Below, piece after piece: positions 1 through 5,220 of a DNA stretch of 10,444 bases. Position numbers and translations under genes: made by a program. Below the pieces are notes generated by a model. The model was given only the letters and a program-made list of their open reading frames with translations. It was not told the origin of the DNA and searched no databases. Position 1 is the first letter of the stretch. Every line of letters begins with the position of its first letter. The DNA is from Streptosporangiaceae bacterium (GTDB lineage Bacteria; Actinomycetota; Actinomycetes; Streptosporangiales; Streptosporangiaceae), in NCBI GenBank assembly GCA_025934635.1, contig JAICWX010000301.1, positions 1 through 10,444 on the forward strand. The letters are read 5' to 3'.

Positions 1-146
1 AGGGCCGGACTGGGCTGGGCCGACAGGGCCGGGCGGGCGGGCTGGCGCGCGGCGCCGGTCAGGGCGGTCGTCAGCGTGGCCATCAGCAGGACGGCTGACA
101 GCGCCGCGGCGGCGCGGCGGCGGGTGCGGATGTTAGTGATGGCCAT
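1..146 (-). CDS. Secreted protein, N-terminal signal peptide (partial)
   Basis: This is the first 48 complete codons of a minus-strand gene that continues past the left edge of the window. The start is ATG at 146-144. A purine-rich ribosome binding site (AGGGGGA on the minus strand) lies about six bases upstream, which supports the start. The N-terminus is a textbook signal peptide: a basic region (ITNIRTRRR, residues 3-11), then a hydrophobic Ala/Leu-rich stretch at about residues 12-31, then a small-residue zone (TGAA) that would suit signal peptidase I. After that comes a Pro/Ala/Ser-rich segment, common just outside the membrane in actinobacterial exported proteins. No Cys-containing lipobox is visible, so Sec export rather than lipoprotein anchoring is inferred. 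RRR alone does not make a Tat motif. The mature protein lies outside the window, so its function cannot be told. A perfect palindrome 32 bases upstream suggests regulated expression. Confidence 0.62.
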   Translation of the reverse strand, partial: MAITNIRTRRRAAAALSAVLLMATLTTALTGAARQPARPALSAQPSPA

Positions 147-177
147 GGTGGTCCCCCTGTTCACTTCACCTGGCTTT

Positions 178-192
178 GTCCCGATTCGGGAC
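178..192. promoter_or_regulatory. Perfect 15-bp palindrome, candidate operator
   Basis: GTCCCGATTCGGGAC has two perfectly complementary 7-base arms (178-184 and 186-192) around a single central base. It lies 32-46 bases upstream of the secreted-protein start codon on the minus strand. On that strand it overlaps a weak -10-like hexamer (GATAGT, 196-191), where a dimeric repressor would act. It could instead form a small hairpin in the 5' leader. I do not recognise it as the site of a particular regulator family, and it differs from the actinobacterial LexA box. Confidence 0.45.
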
Positions 193-389
193 TATCCGCC
201 GGTTCAGAGGGCCGGGCCGCGCTCCTGATACACGGCGCAGGCAGCCGGTCGGTGGCGCCGGCCGCCCGCGCGGCCGCTAGCTGGTACGGCTCTTATGCGA
301 TGAGGTGCGGCTCCCGAGGCGGGTGGTATCCGTGATGGCCCTGGTGTCAACTGCGGTGTCCCCGGGCAAAGCTGCGCGGGGTGCGTTAA

Positions 390-441
390 CGGCATTGATG
401 GAGCATCCATCTCGTGATCGCGGCATTGATGGAGCATCCAT
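390..441. repeat. Tandem 21-bp direct repeats with internal inverted repeats
   Basis: Two identical 21-bp copies lie at 390-410 and 421-441, 31 bp start to start, or close to three helical turns. Both would therefore face the same side of the DNA. Each contains ATGGA-GCA-TCCAT, a perfect inverted repeat with 5-base arms and a 3-base centre (398-410 and 429-441). The arms extend by one more pair in the first copy. Two phased palindromic half-site pairs between divergent genes look like a double operator. The nearest genes are the thioesterase (starts 147 bp to the right) and the secreted-protein gene (starts 244 bp to the left). The binding protein is unknown. Confidence 0.6.
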
Positions 442-575
442 GCCGTTTGCCAGGAGCCGGTCAGGGCCGGGCCGGTGACGGGCGTGAACTGTGGTGCGGA
501 CGCGGGTGTTGAGGCCAGGACCCGGGTCTCGTCCCGGGGAGCAGATCCCGCACTCCGGGGGAGCCGCGCCCGCGC

Positions 576-587
576 TAGTCTCCTTTC
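576..587 (+). promoter_or_regulatory. Leaderless-type promoter -10 box of thioesterase gene
   Basis: TAGTCT (576-581) fits the actinobacterial -10 pattern TAnnnT and ends exactly six bases before the ATG at 588. Transcription would start at or next to the A of the start codon. No good Shine-Dalgarno sequence precedes this ATG. No convincing -35 box is visible. The same spacing recurs before other unit-initial genes in this window. Confidence 0.5.
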
Positions 588-980
588 ATGGCCGCTGACC
601 TGGACGCGCTTCTCGCGTTGATGCCGTTTGCCGGGCACCTCGGCCTGGTCCTGGACGAGGCCGACGCCGGCCGGGTGATCATCCGGCTGGAGTGGGCGCC
701 GCACCTGTGCACCACGGCGGGCATCTTGCACGGCGGGGTGCTGATGTCGCTGGCCGATACGGCGGGGGCACTGGTGACGTTCCTCGGGCTGCCCGAGGGC
801 AAGACCACGGCCACCATCACCTCCACCAGCCACATGTTCCGGCCGGTCAGTGGGGGGACGGTACGCGCGGTGGCGGTGCCCGTGCACCGCGGCCGCACCA
901 CGGTGACGGCGGAGACCAGCGTGTTCGACGCCGCGGACCAGCTGGTCGCCCAGACCATCCAGGTCCAGGCGGTCAGGTAA
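588..980 (+). CDS. PaaI-family hotdog-fold thioesterase
   Basis: This 130-residue protein has the size and motif of the PaaI/4HBT acyl-CoA thioesterase family, cytoplasmic hotdog-fold enzymes that hydrolyse acyl- or aryl-CoA thioesters. The signature is GILHGGVLMSLADTAGA at residues 45-61. His48-Gly-Gly caps the central helix, and Asp57 sits where the family places its catalytic acidic residue. The stretch ITSTSHMFRPV (77-87) followed by a strand rich in Val/Ala (91-99) matches the family's beta-sheet core. The start is supported by a -10-like box six bases upstream, suggesting a leaderless message. It stands alone, convergent with the oxidoreductase gene that ends at 1137. The substrate cannot be deduced: PaaI relatives act on phenylacetyl-CoA intermediates, but no phenylacetate genes are present here. 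Confidence 0.88.
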   Translation: MAADLDALLALMPFAGHLGLVLDEADAGRVIIRLEWAPHLCTTAGILHGGVLMSLADTAGALVTFLGLPEGKTTATITSTSHMFRPVSGGTVRAVAVPVHRGRTTVTAETSVFDAADQLVAQTIQVQAVR

Positions 981-1004
981 CCGGCCGGCCGTCAGCTTAA
1001 GGAA

Positions 1005-1072
1005 TTCAGTGGTTGCGGCGCTCTACCCAATAGAGCACTCAATAGAGCGGGTACGTTGCCGCAGCCACTGAA
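1005..1072. terminator. Large nested stem-loop between convergent genes, possible bidirectional terminator
   Basis: TTCAGTGGTTGCGGC (1005-1019) and GCCGCAGCCACTGAA (1058-1072) pair over 15 positions, with 14 Watson-Crick pairs and one T/G wobble in the plus-strand transcript. The enclosed 38 bases contain a second hairpin: GCTCTA (1020-1025) with TAGAGC (1031-1036) around a five-base loop. A second TAGAGC (1043-1048) could pair with the same GCTCTA instead. The element lies 25 bp after the thioesterase stop and 65 bp after the oxidoreductase stop, where a shared terminator is expected. It has no T-tract, as is common in high-GC actinomycetes, so intrinsic termination is only inferred. Confidence 0.5.
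1028..1048. repeat. Short tandem direct repeat within the stem-loop
   Basis: CAATAGAGC occurs at 1028-1036 and again at 1040-1048, a 12-base period. Both TAGAGC segments are complementary to GCTCTA at 1020-1025, so two mutually exclusive inner hairpins can form. It may be a local duplication during growth of the palindrome. Confidence 0.6.
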
Positions 1073-1136
1073 CCGGAATGTTGCACGGGAGGTGGGTGAG
1101 GCTCATGGTATGCCCCAGGATGGCTTCCTTGCTGCT

Positions 1137-3998
1137 CTAGCGGTCTTCCAGGCGGCTGGCCAGGAGCTGGGCCAGGTGGGTGCCGGGGACCTGGGCGAGC
1201 TGGTCGAGCTGGGTGCGGCAGGAGAAGCCGTCGGCCAGCACCATGGCGCCGCCGGCCGCGCGCACCGCGGGCAGCAGGGCGGTCTCGGCGACGGCCCGGG
1301 AGACGTCGTAGTGGCCGCGTTCCACGCCGAAGTTCCCGGCCAGCCCGCAGCAGCCGCCGACCGCGGTGACCTCGGCGCCGGCCTGGGCGAGCAGGGCGGA
1401 GTCGGCCTGCCAGCCCATCACGGCGTGCTGGTGGCAGTGCGGCTGGGCGACCGCGCGCAGGCCCGCCAGGTCGGGCGGCGTCCACTGCGGGGTCTGGGTC
1501 AGCAGCTCGGCCAGCGTGCGGGTGGCGTCCCGGGCCTGGCGGGCGCGCGGGTCGGCGGGCAGCAGCTCGGTGATGTCGCTGCGCAGTACGGCGGTGCAGG
1601 ACGGCTCGAGGCCGACGACCGGGATGCCCGCCCGCAGGGCCGGGCGGAGGGCCCGCAGGGTGCGCCGCAGTTGCCGGCGGGCGCCGTCCAGCTGGCCGGT
1701 GGAGATCCAGGTCAGGCCGCAGCACACCGGCTCGCCGGTGATCTGGACCGCGTACCCGGCGGCCTCGAGCACCCGCACGGCGGCCCGGCCGACCTCCGGG
1801 GTGAAGTGGTCGGTGAACGTGTCCACCCACAGCAGCACCGGGGTCCGGTCCGCCGACGGCTCCGGCGCGGGGCGGCGGGCGAACCAGGCCCGGAAGGTCT
1901 GGGCGGCGAACCGGGGCAGCGGCCGCCGGGCGTCGATGCCGGCCGCCCGCTTGGCCAGGGCGGCCAGTCCCGGCACGCGCAGGGCGGCGTTGGCGACCCC
2001 GGGCGCGCGGGCGGCCAGCCGGGCCCAGCGGGGCAGCCAGCCCAGCGCGTAATGGGCGGCCGGGCGCGGCCGCCGCCGGTACCGCTGGTACAGCGCCTCG
2101 GCCTTGTAGGTGGCCATGTCCACCCCGGCCGGGCAGTCCGACGAGCAGCCCTTGCAGGACAGGCACAGGTCCAGCGACTCGGCCACCTCGGCCGCGCCGA
2201 AGCCGCCCACGAGCGTGCCGTTCGCGAGTTCCTGCAGCACCCGCGCGCGGCCGCGGGTGGAGTCCTTCTCGTCCCGGGTGGCCAGGTAGGACGGGCACAT
2301 GACGCCGCCGGTCGCGGTGGTGTCGGCCCGGCACTTGCCGACGCCGACGCAGCGGTGCACGGCGGCGGACAGGTCGCCGCCGTCGTGCGGGTAGGCGAAG
2401 CCGAGCCCGGTGCGCAGCGGCCGGGCCTGCGGCACGCGCAGGTCGGCGTCCAGCGGCGCCGGGTCGACCAGCACGCCCGGGTTGAGCAGGTTGCCCGGGT
2501 CGAAGATCGCCTTGACCGCGGCCATCGCGGCGATGGCCTCGGGTGAGTACATGGCGGGCAGCAGCTCGCTGCGGGCCCGGCCGTCGCCGTGCTCGCCGGA
2601 CATCGAGCCGCCGTACTGGCCCACCAGTTCGGCCGCGGCGGTGACGAACGTCCGGTAGCGGCCCGCGGCGGTCGTGAACGGGAAGTCGATCCGGATATGC
2701 ACGCAGCCGTCGCCGAAGTGCCCGTAGGCCAGGCCGTCCAGGCCGTGACCGGTCATCAGCGCGGCGAAATCGCGCAGGTACGCGCCCAGGTGCGGGGGCG
2801 GCACGGCGGCGTCCTCCCAGCCGGGCCAGGCCGGCTCGTCGGCCGGGGTACGGCTGCCGAGGCCGGCGCCGTCCTCGCGCACGCGCCACAGCGCCCGGGC
2901 CGGGGCGCCGGTGACCACCAGCGAGTCCAGGCAGCCGGCGTCGGCGATGAGCCGCTCCGCCGCGGCCTGCGCCGCCGCCTCCGTGTCACCGGCGGTCTCG
3001 ACGAACAGCCAGGCCTCGCCGCGGGGCAGCGCCGGGATGGACGCCGCGCCGCGGCGGGCACGGAACATCTCCACCAGCCGGGCGTCCATGCCCTCGACCG
3101 CGACCGGCTGGTGCGGCAGCAGCCCGGGCGTCGCCTCGGCGGCTTCGGGCAGGCCGGGGTAGCCGAGCACGGCCAGCGCCACCGCCTTCGGCGACGGCAC
3201 CAGAGCGACGGTCGCGCCGGTCACCACGCCGAGGGTGCCCTCGCTGCCGACCAGGAACTTGGCCAGGTCCGCGCCGTTCTCCGGCAGCAGGTGCTCCAGC
3301 GAGTAGCCGGATACCTGCCGGGTGAACCGGCCGAACTCGGTGCGGATCAGGCCGAGGCGCCCGGCGACCAGGGCATCGAGCGCGGCGCCGACCACCGGCG
3401 CGGCGGCCAGGCCGTCCCGGTCCAGGCGCCGGGCCGCGATCCGCTCCCCCGCCGCGGTCAGCACGTCCAGGCTCACCACGTTGTCGGCCGTGCGCCCGTA
3501 CATCAGCGCCCGGGAGCCGCAGGAGTTGTTGCCGATCGAGCCGCCGATGGTCGCCCGCGAGTGGGTGGAGGGGTCCGGGCCGAACCGGAGCCCGTGGCCG
3601 GCCGCGGCCGCGGTGATGTGGTCCAGGATCACGCCGGGCTCGACGACCGCGGTGCGCGCCTCCGGGTCCACGGCGAGCACCCGGTTCATGTGCCGGGAGA
3701 AGTCCAGCACGACGCCGGAGCCGACGGAGTTACCCGCGATCGAGGTGCCGCCGCCGCGGCTGGTGAGCGGCACCCCGGCCTGCCGGGCGACGTCCAGCGC
3801 GGCGGCCACCTCGCCGGCGTCCCGCGGGAAGGCCACCACGTCCGGCACGACCCGGTAGTTCGACGCGTCGGAGGAGTACTCGGCCCGGCGCCGCGGTGAG
3901 GCGTCGACCTCGGCCAGCCCGGCGGCGCGCAGCGCGGCGGCCAGGTCGCGGGACGGCAGGGCCGCGGCCGTCGTGCCTTCGGCGCGTGCGGTGGTCAT
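1137..3998 (-). CDS. FAD-binding and [4Fe-4S] fusion oxidoreductase, D-2-hydroxyglutarate dehydrogenase-like (YdiJ type)
   Basis: This 953-residue protein fuses a GlcD-like flavin half to a GlcF/CCG iron-sulfur half. It probably oxidises a D-2-hydroxyacid and passes electrons to the respiratory chain. Residues about 45-270 form the vanillyl-alcohol-oxidase type FAD domain, with RGGGTSIAGNSVGSG (81-95) and GGSIGNNSCGSRALMYGRTADN (split at 152-165 and 166-173). Residues about 275-515 are the FAD-oxidase C-terminal domain. It includes YGHFGDGCVHIR (425-436), whose histidines bind metal in the family, and SGEHGDGRARSE (467-478). Cluster cysteines follow: C550, C556, C568, then C612, C615, C618 and C622 in CLSCKGCSSDCP. 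Two CCG motifs are at 759-761 and 883-885, with PHCHQH at 853-858. All key residues look intact. Length agrees with E. coli YdiJ and actinobacterial relatives. The ATG at 3998 lies 11 bp after the upstream GNAT stop, suggesting cotranscription. Exact substrate is inferred; lactate or glycolate are alternatives. Confidence 0.9.
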   Translation of the reverse strand: MTTARAEGTTAAALPSRDLAAALRAAGLAEVDASPRRRAEYSSDASNYRVVPDVVAFPRDAGEVAAALDVARQAGVPLTSRGGGTSIAGNSVGSGVVLDFSRHMNRVLAVDPEARTAVVEPGVILDHITAAAAGHGLRFGPDPSTHSRATIGGSIGNNSCGSRALMYGRTADNVVSLDVLTAAGERIAARRLDRDGLAAAPVVGAALDALVAGRLGLIRTEFGRFTRQVSGYSLEHLLPENGADLAKFLVGSEGTLGVVTGATVALVPSPKAVALAVLGYPGLPEAAEATPGLLPHQPVAVEGMDARLVEMFRARRGAASIPALPRGEAWLFVETAGDTEAAAQAAAERLIADAGCLDSLVVTGAPARALWRVREDGAGLGSRTPADEPAWPGWEDAAVPPPHLGAYLRDFAALMTGHGLDGLAYGHFGDGCVHIRIDFPFTTAAGRYRTFVTAAAELVGQYGGSMSGEHGDGRARSELLPAMYSPEAIAAMAAVKAIFDPGNLLNPGVLVDPAPLDADLRVPQARPLRTGLGFAYPHDGGDLSAAVHRCVGVGKCRADTTATGGVMCPSYLATRDEKDSTRGRARVLQELANGTLVGGFGAAEVAESLDLCLSCKGCSSDCPAGVDMATYKAEALYQRYRRRPRPAAHYALGWLPRWARLAARAPGVANAALRVPGLAALAKRAAGIDARRPLPRFAAQTFRAWFARRPAPEPSADRTPVLLWVDTFTDHFTPEVGRAAVRVLEAAGYAVQITGEPVCCGLTWISTGQLDGARRQLRRTLRALRPALRAGIPVVGLEPSCTAVLRSDITELLPADPRARQARDATRTLAELLTQTPQWTPPDLAGLRAVAQPHCHQHAVMGWQADSALLAQAGAEVTAVGGCCGLAGNFGVERGHYDVSRAVAETALLPAVRAAGGAMVLADGFSCRTQLDQLAQVPGTHLAQLLASRLEDR

Positions 3999-4009
3999 GG
4001 TCCCGGATG

Positions 4010-4663
4010 TTATCTCCCGACCGCGGCCAGCGCCTTCCCCGCGGCGGCGGCCAGCGGCTGGGCCGCGGGGCCGATCGCCGGCCGGGCGGCGCGCGGCCGC
4101 CGTTCCGGTGGCGGCAGCGGGATCCGGATGTCGACGCTGTCCGGGGCGTGCCCGACGGCGGCCCGCGGCCAGTGGCCGGCGATCATGGCGAGCACCCGCC
4201 GGTTGCCGGGCAGGACGTCCATGGCCAGCGCGGTCACGCCCCGCGCCTGGGCCCGCTCAATCAGCGCCCGCATCAGCAGCGCGCCCACGCCCCGGCGCTG
4301 CCAGGCGTCGGCCACCACCACGCCGACATCGGTCGCCCGCGGCTCCCCCGGCCCGCCGGGAGTCCCGGGGTCCCCGGACGGGGACCGGTCGGCGGCCATG
4401 GCGTGCCCGACGATGACGCCGTCCGCGACGGCGATGATCGCGTCGACGTGGGCGGGCTTGCCGGCCATCAGGTCGAGCAGGCCGCAGGACGGCGTGACCG
4501 GGGCGAAGAACCTGAGGTAGCGGCTCTGCACGGACAGCGCGGCGAAGAATTCCCGGAGCACGGCCTCGTCCGCCGGGCGCACCGGCCGGATCGCGGCGAC
4601 GGCGCACGGCCCGGAAACAGGCCCGCGGATGGCGGCGGCTCCGGCCACCTGGGTTCGGTCCAT
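4010..4663 (-). CDS. GNAT-family N-acetyltransferase
   Basis: This 217-residue protein, with ATG chosen at 4663, carries the acetyl-CoA binding motif A. A strand, TDVGVVVADAW (111-121), is followed by QRRGVG (122-127) and a helix ending near residue 141. The N-terminal part has IRPVRPADE (25-33) and LSVQSRYLRFF (43-53). These resemble the acetyltransferase domain of protein-lysine acetylases of the Pat/PatZ group, so protein acetylation is possible but unproven. A Pro/Gly-rich insert lies at about 92-108, and the C-terminal tail (183-217) is Pro/Arg/Ala-rich and probably disordered. A TTG start at 4699 would add 12 residues, but it would run through the promoter region. The ATG sits six bases after a -10-like CATCCT and 18+6 bases after a perfect TTGACA, so 4663 is preferred. 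It precedes the oxidoreductase gene by 11 bp and probably shares its mRNA. Confidence 0.85.
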   Translation of the reverse strand: MDRTQVAGAAAIRGPVSGPCAVAAIRPVRPADEAVLREFFAALSVQSRYLRFFAPVTPSCGLLDLMAGKPAHVDAIIAVADGVIVGHAMAADRSPSGDPGTPGGPGEPRATDVGVVVADAWQRRGVGALLMRALIERAQARGVTALAMDVLPGNRRVLAMIAGHWPRAAVGHAPDSVDIRIPLPPPERRPRAARPAIGPAAQPLAAAAGKALAAVGR

Positions 4664-4699
4664 GAACTCAGGATGACCCCGGATTGCTGAGTCTGTCAA
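4664..4699 (-). promoter_or_regulatory. Promoter for GNAT-oxidoreductase unit (leaderless type)
   Basis: On the minus strand a perfect -35 TTGACA (4699-4694) is followed after 18 bases by CATCCT (4675-4670) and, six bases later, the ATG at 4663. The -35 lies inside the palindrome at 4685-4711 and overlaps the oppositely directed HxlR promoter. The -10 match is imperfect, so strength is uncertain. Confidence 0.55.
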
Positions 4700-4718
4700 C
4701 TGGACTTAGCATATGGTC
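4684..4718 (+). promoter_or_regulatory. Promoter for HxlR gene (leaderless type)
   Basis: TTGCTG (4684-4689), a 17-base spacer and TAGCAT (4707-4712) give a good housekeeping-type promoter. The last base of the -10 is six bases before the ATG at 4719, which favours that start over the ATG at 4713 directly abutting the -10. Both boxes fall in or at the edges of the 4685-4711 palindrome. Confidence 0.62.
4685..4711. promoter_or_regulatory. 27-bp imperfect palindrome, candidate HxlR operator
   Basis: TGCTGAGTC (4685-4693) and GACTTAGCA (4703-4711) are inverted with eight of nine positions complementary, around a nine-base spacer. The element covers nearly all of the HxlR -35 and most of its -10, and it contains the -35 of the divergent GNAT promoter. 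HxlR proteins are dimeric winged-helix regulators that bind such inverted repeats, often autoregulating and controlling a divergent gene. The assignment to the HxlR protein encoded at 4719 is inferred from position. Confidence 0.58.
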
Positions 4719-5195
4719 ATGGCACGACCCTGGATTCTCGACTACGACTCGGCTAACTGCACGATCGGCGCGACCGTGGACATCCTCGGCGAGCGGCCGA
4801 CGTTCCTCGTCCTGCGCGAGGCCTTCAACGGCGTGCGCCGGTTCGACGACATGCAGCGCCGCACCGGCATGCCCCGCCAGGTCCTCAGTCAGCGCCTGGC
4901 CCGCCTGGTGGACGAGGGACTGCTGCGCAAGGTCCCCTACCAGGAGAGCGGCCAGCGCCGCCGGACCGAGTACCGGCTGACCGAGAAGGGCCTTGATCTC
5001 TACCCGGTGCTGCTGGCGCTGATGGCGTGGGGCGACAAGCACGCGGTCGGCGCGAGCGGCCCGCAGGTCCTGATCCGCCACCGGGACTGCGGCGAGCTGG
5101 TGGGGCTGCAGGTAGCGTGCGCGGCCGGGCACGTGCTGGAGTCCGCCCGCGAGGCCACCCCGGTCCCCGGGCCCGGCGCCCGCAAGATCGCCTGA
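4719..5195 (+). CDS. HxlR-family winged-helix transcriptional regulator
   Basis: This 158-residue protein matches the HxlR (MarR-like) family. It has an N-terminal Cys14, the TVDILGER stretch (19-26), then LREAFNGVRRFDDMQRR (32-48) and the recognition helix MPRQVLSQRLARLVDEGLL (51-69). The beta-wing is at KVPYQE...TEYRLTEKG (71-91) and the dimerisation helix includes PVLLALMAWGDKH (96-108). The C-terminal tail contains HRDCG (121-125) and a further Cys134, seen in many actinobacterial members. Two features stand out. Proline 27 occupies the place of the usual tryptophan after GER, and the conserved N-terminal Cys, which senses electrophiles or oxidants in YodB/HypR-type members, is kept. The ATG at 4719 fits the leaderless promoter; ATG 4713 would add two residues. 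The gene is divergent from the GNAT unit and 25 bp upstream of the MetE-like gene, which it may also regulate. Confidence 0.92.
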   Translation: MARPWILDYDSANCTIGATVDILGERPTFLVLREAFNGVRRFDDMQRRTGMPRQVLSQRLARLVDEGLLRKVPYQESGQRRRTEYRLTEKGLDLYPVLLALMAWGDKHAVGASGPQVLIRHRDCGELVGLQVACAAGHVLESAREATPVPGPGARKIA

Positions 5196-5208
5196 CGGGC
5201 GGCCGGCG

Positions 5209-5220
5209 TAGGGTGCTGCC
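5209..5220 (+). promoter_or_regulatory. Leaderless-type -10 box of the MetE-like gene
   Basis: TAGGGT (5209-5214) fits TAnnnT and ends six bases before ATG 5221. It sits in the 25-bp gap after the HxlR stop. No clear -35 is seen, and no Shine-Dalgarno sequence is well placed. The MetE-like gene may therefore have its own promoter besides read-through from the HxlR gene. Confidence 0.45.

Larger units (their letters stand above)
147..587. other. Non-coding intergenic region with regulatory repeats
   Basis: This 441-bp stretch separates the secreted-protein gene (minus) from the thioesterase gene (plus), so it should carry divergent promoters. No convincing protein gene is visible in it. The open frame across it on the minus strand continues antisense through the thioesterase and looks like a shadow. 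It holds a perfect 15-bp palindrome near the left gene (178-192), a tandem pair of 21-bp repeats (390-410 and 421-441), and a -10-like box just before the thioesterase start. The repeat zone is less GC-rich than its surroundings. The rest (about 200-385 and 445-570) shows nothing I can interpret. Confidence 0.7.

Noticed and set aside
398..478. Small plus-strand ORF beginning inside the first 21-bp repeat
   Set aside because: About 26 codons, no Shine-Dalgarno sequence, no -10 box at leaderless spacing, and basic low-information composition. The repeats are more simply non-coding operator-like sites.
519..528. 10-bp palindrome GACCCGGGTC
   Set aside because: Short, all-GC-type palindromes are frequent in DNA of this composition. 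It is not repeated or well placed relative to a promoter box.
440..632. ATGCCGTTTGCC present at both 440-451 and 621-632
   Set aside because: Twelve bases only, one copy inside the thioesterase coding sequence, no further similarity around it, so probably chance.
204..887. 227-codon minus-strand frame across the left intergenic region
   Set aside because: It is antisense to the thioesterase for much of its length and has no recognisable domain or ribosome binding site. The region between is better explained as regulatory.
1020..1048. Resemblance of the minus-strand sequence GGGTAGAGCGC to a tRNA D-arm
   Set aside because: No acceptor stem, anticodon stem or TTCGA-type T-loop can be found at the right distances, so this is not a tRNA and not a convincing attachment-site remnant.
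1039..3899. Long open frames on both strands overlapping the oxidoreductase (minus 1039-2889; plus 1056-2546 and 2589-3899)
   Set aside because: The 953-residue frame has intact FAD, Fe-S and CCG motifs. The others are Arg/Pro/Gly-rich shadows.
4664..4699. Upstream TTG start for the GNAT gene at 4699
   Set aside because: The added 12 residues show no conservation-like features and the DNA is occupied by overlapping promoters. ATG 4663 fits the -10 spacing.
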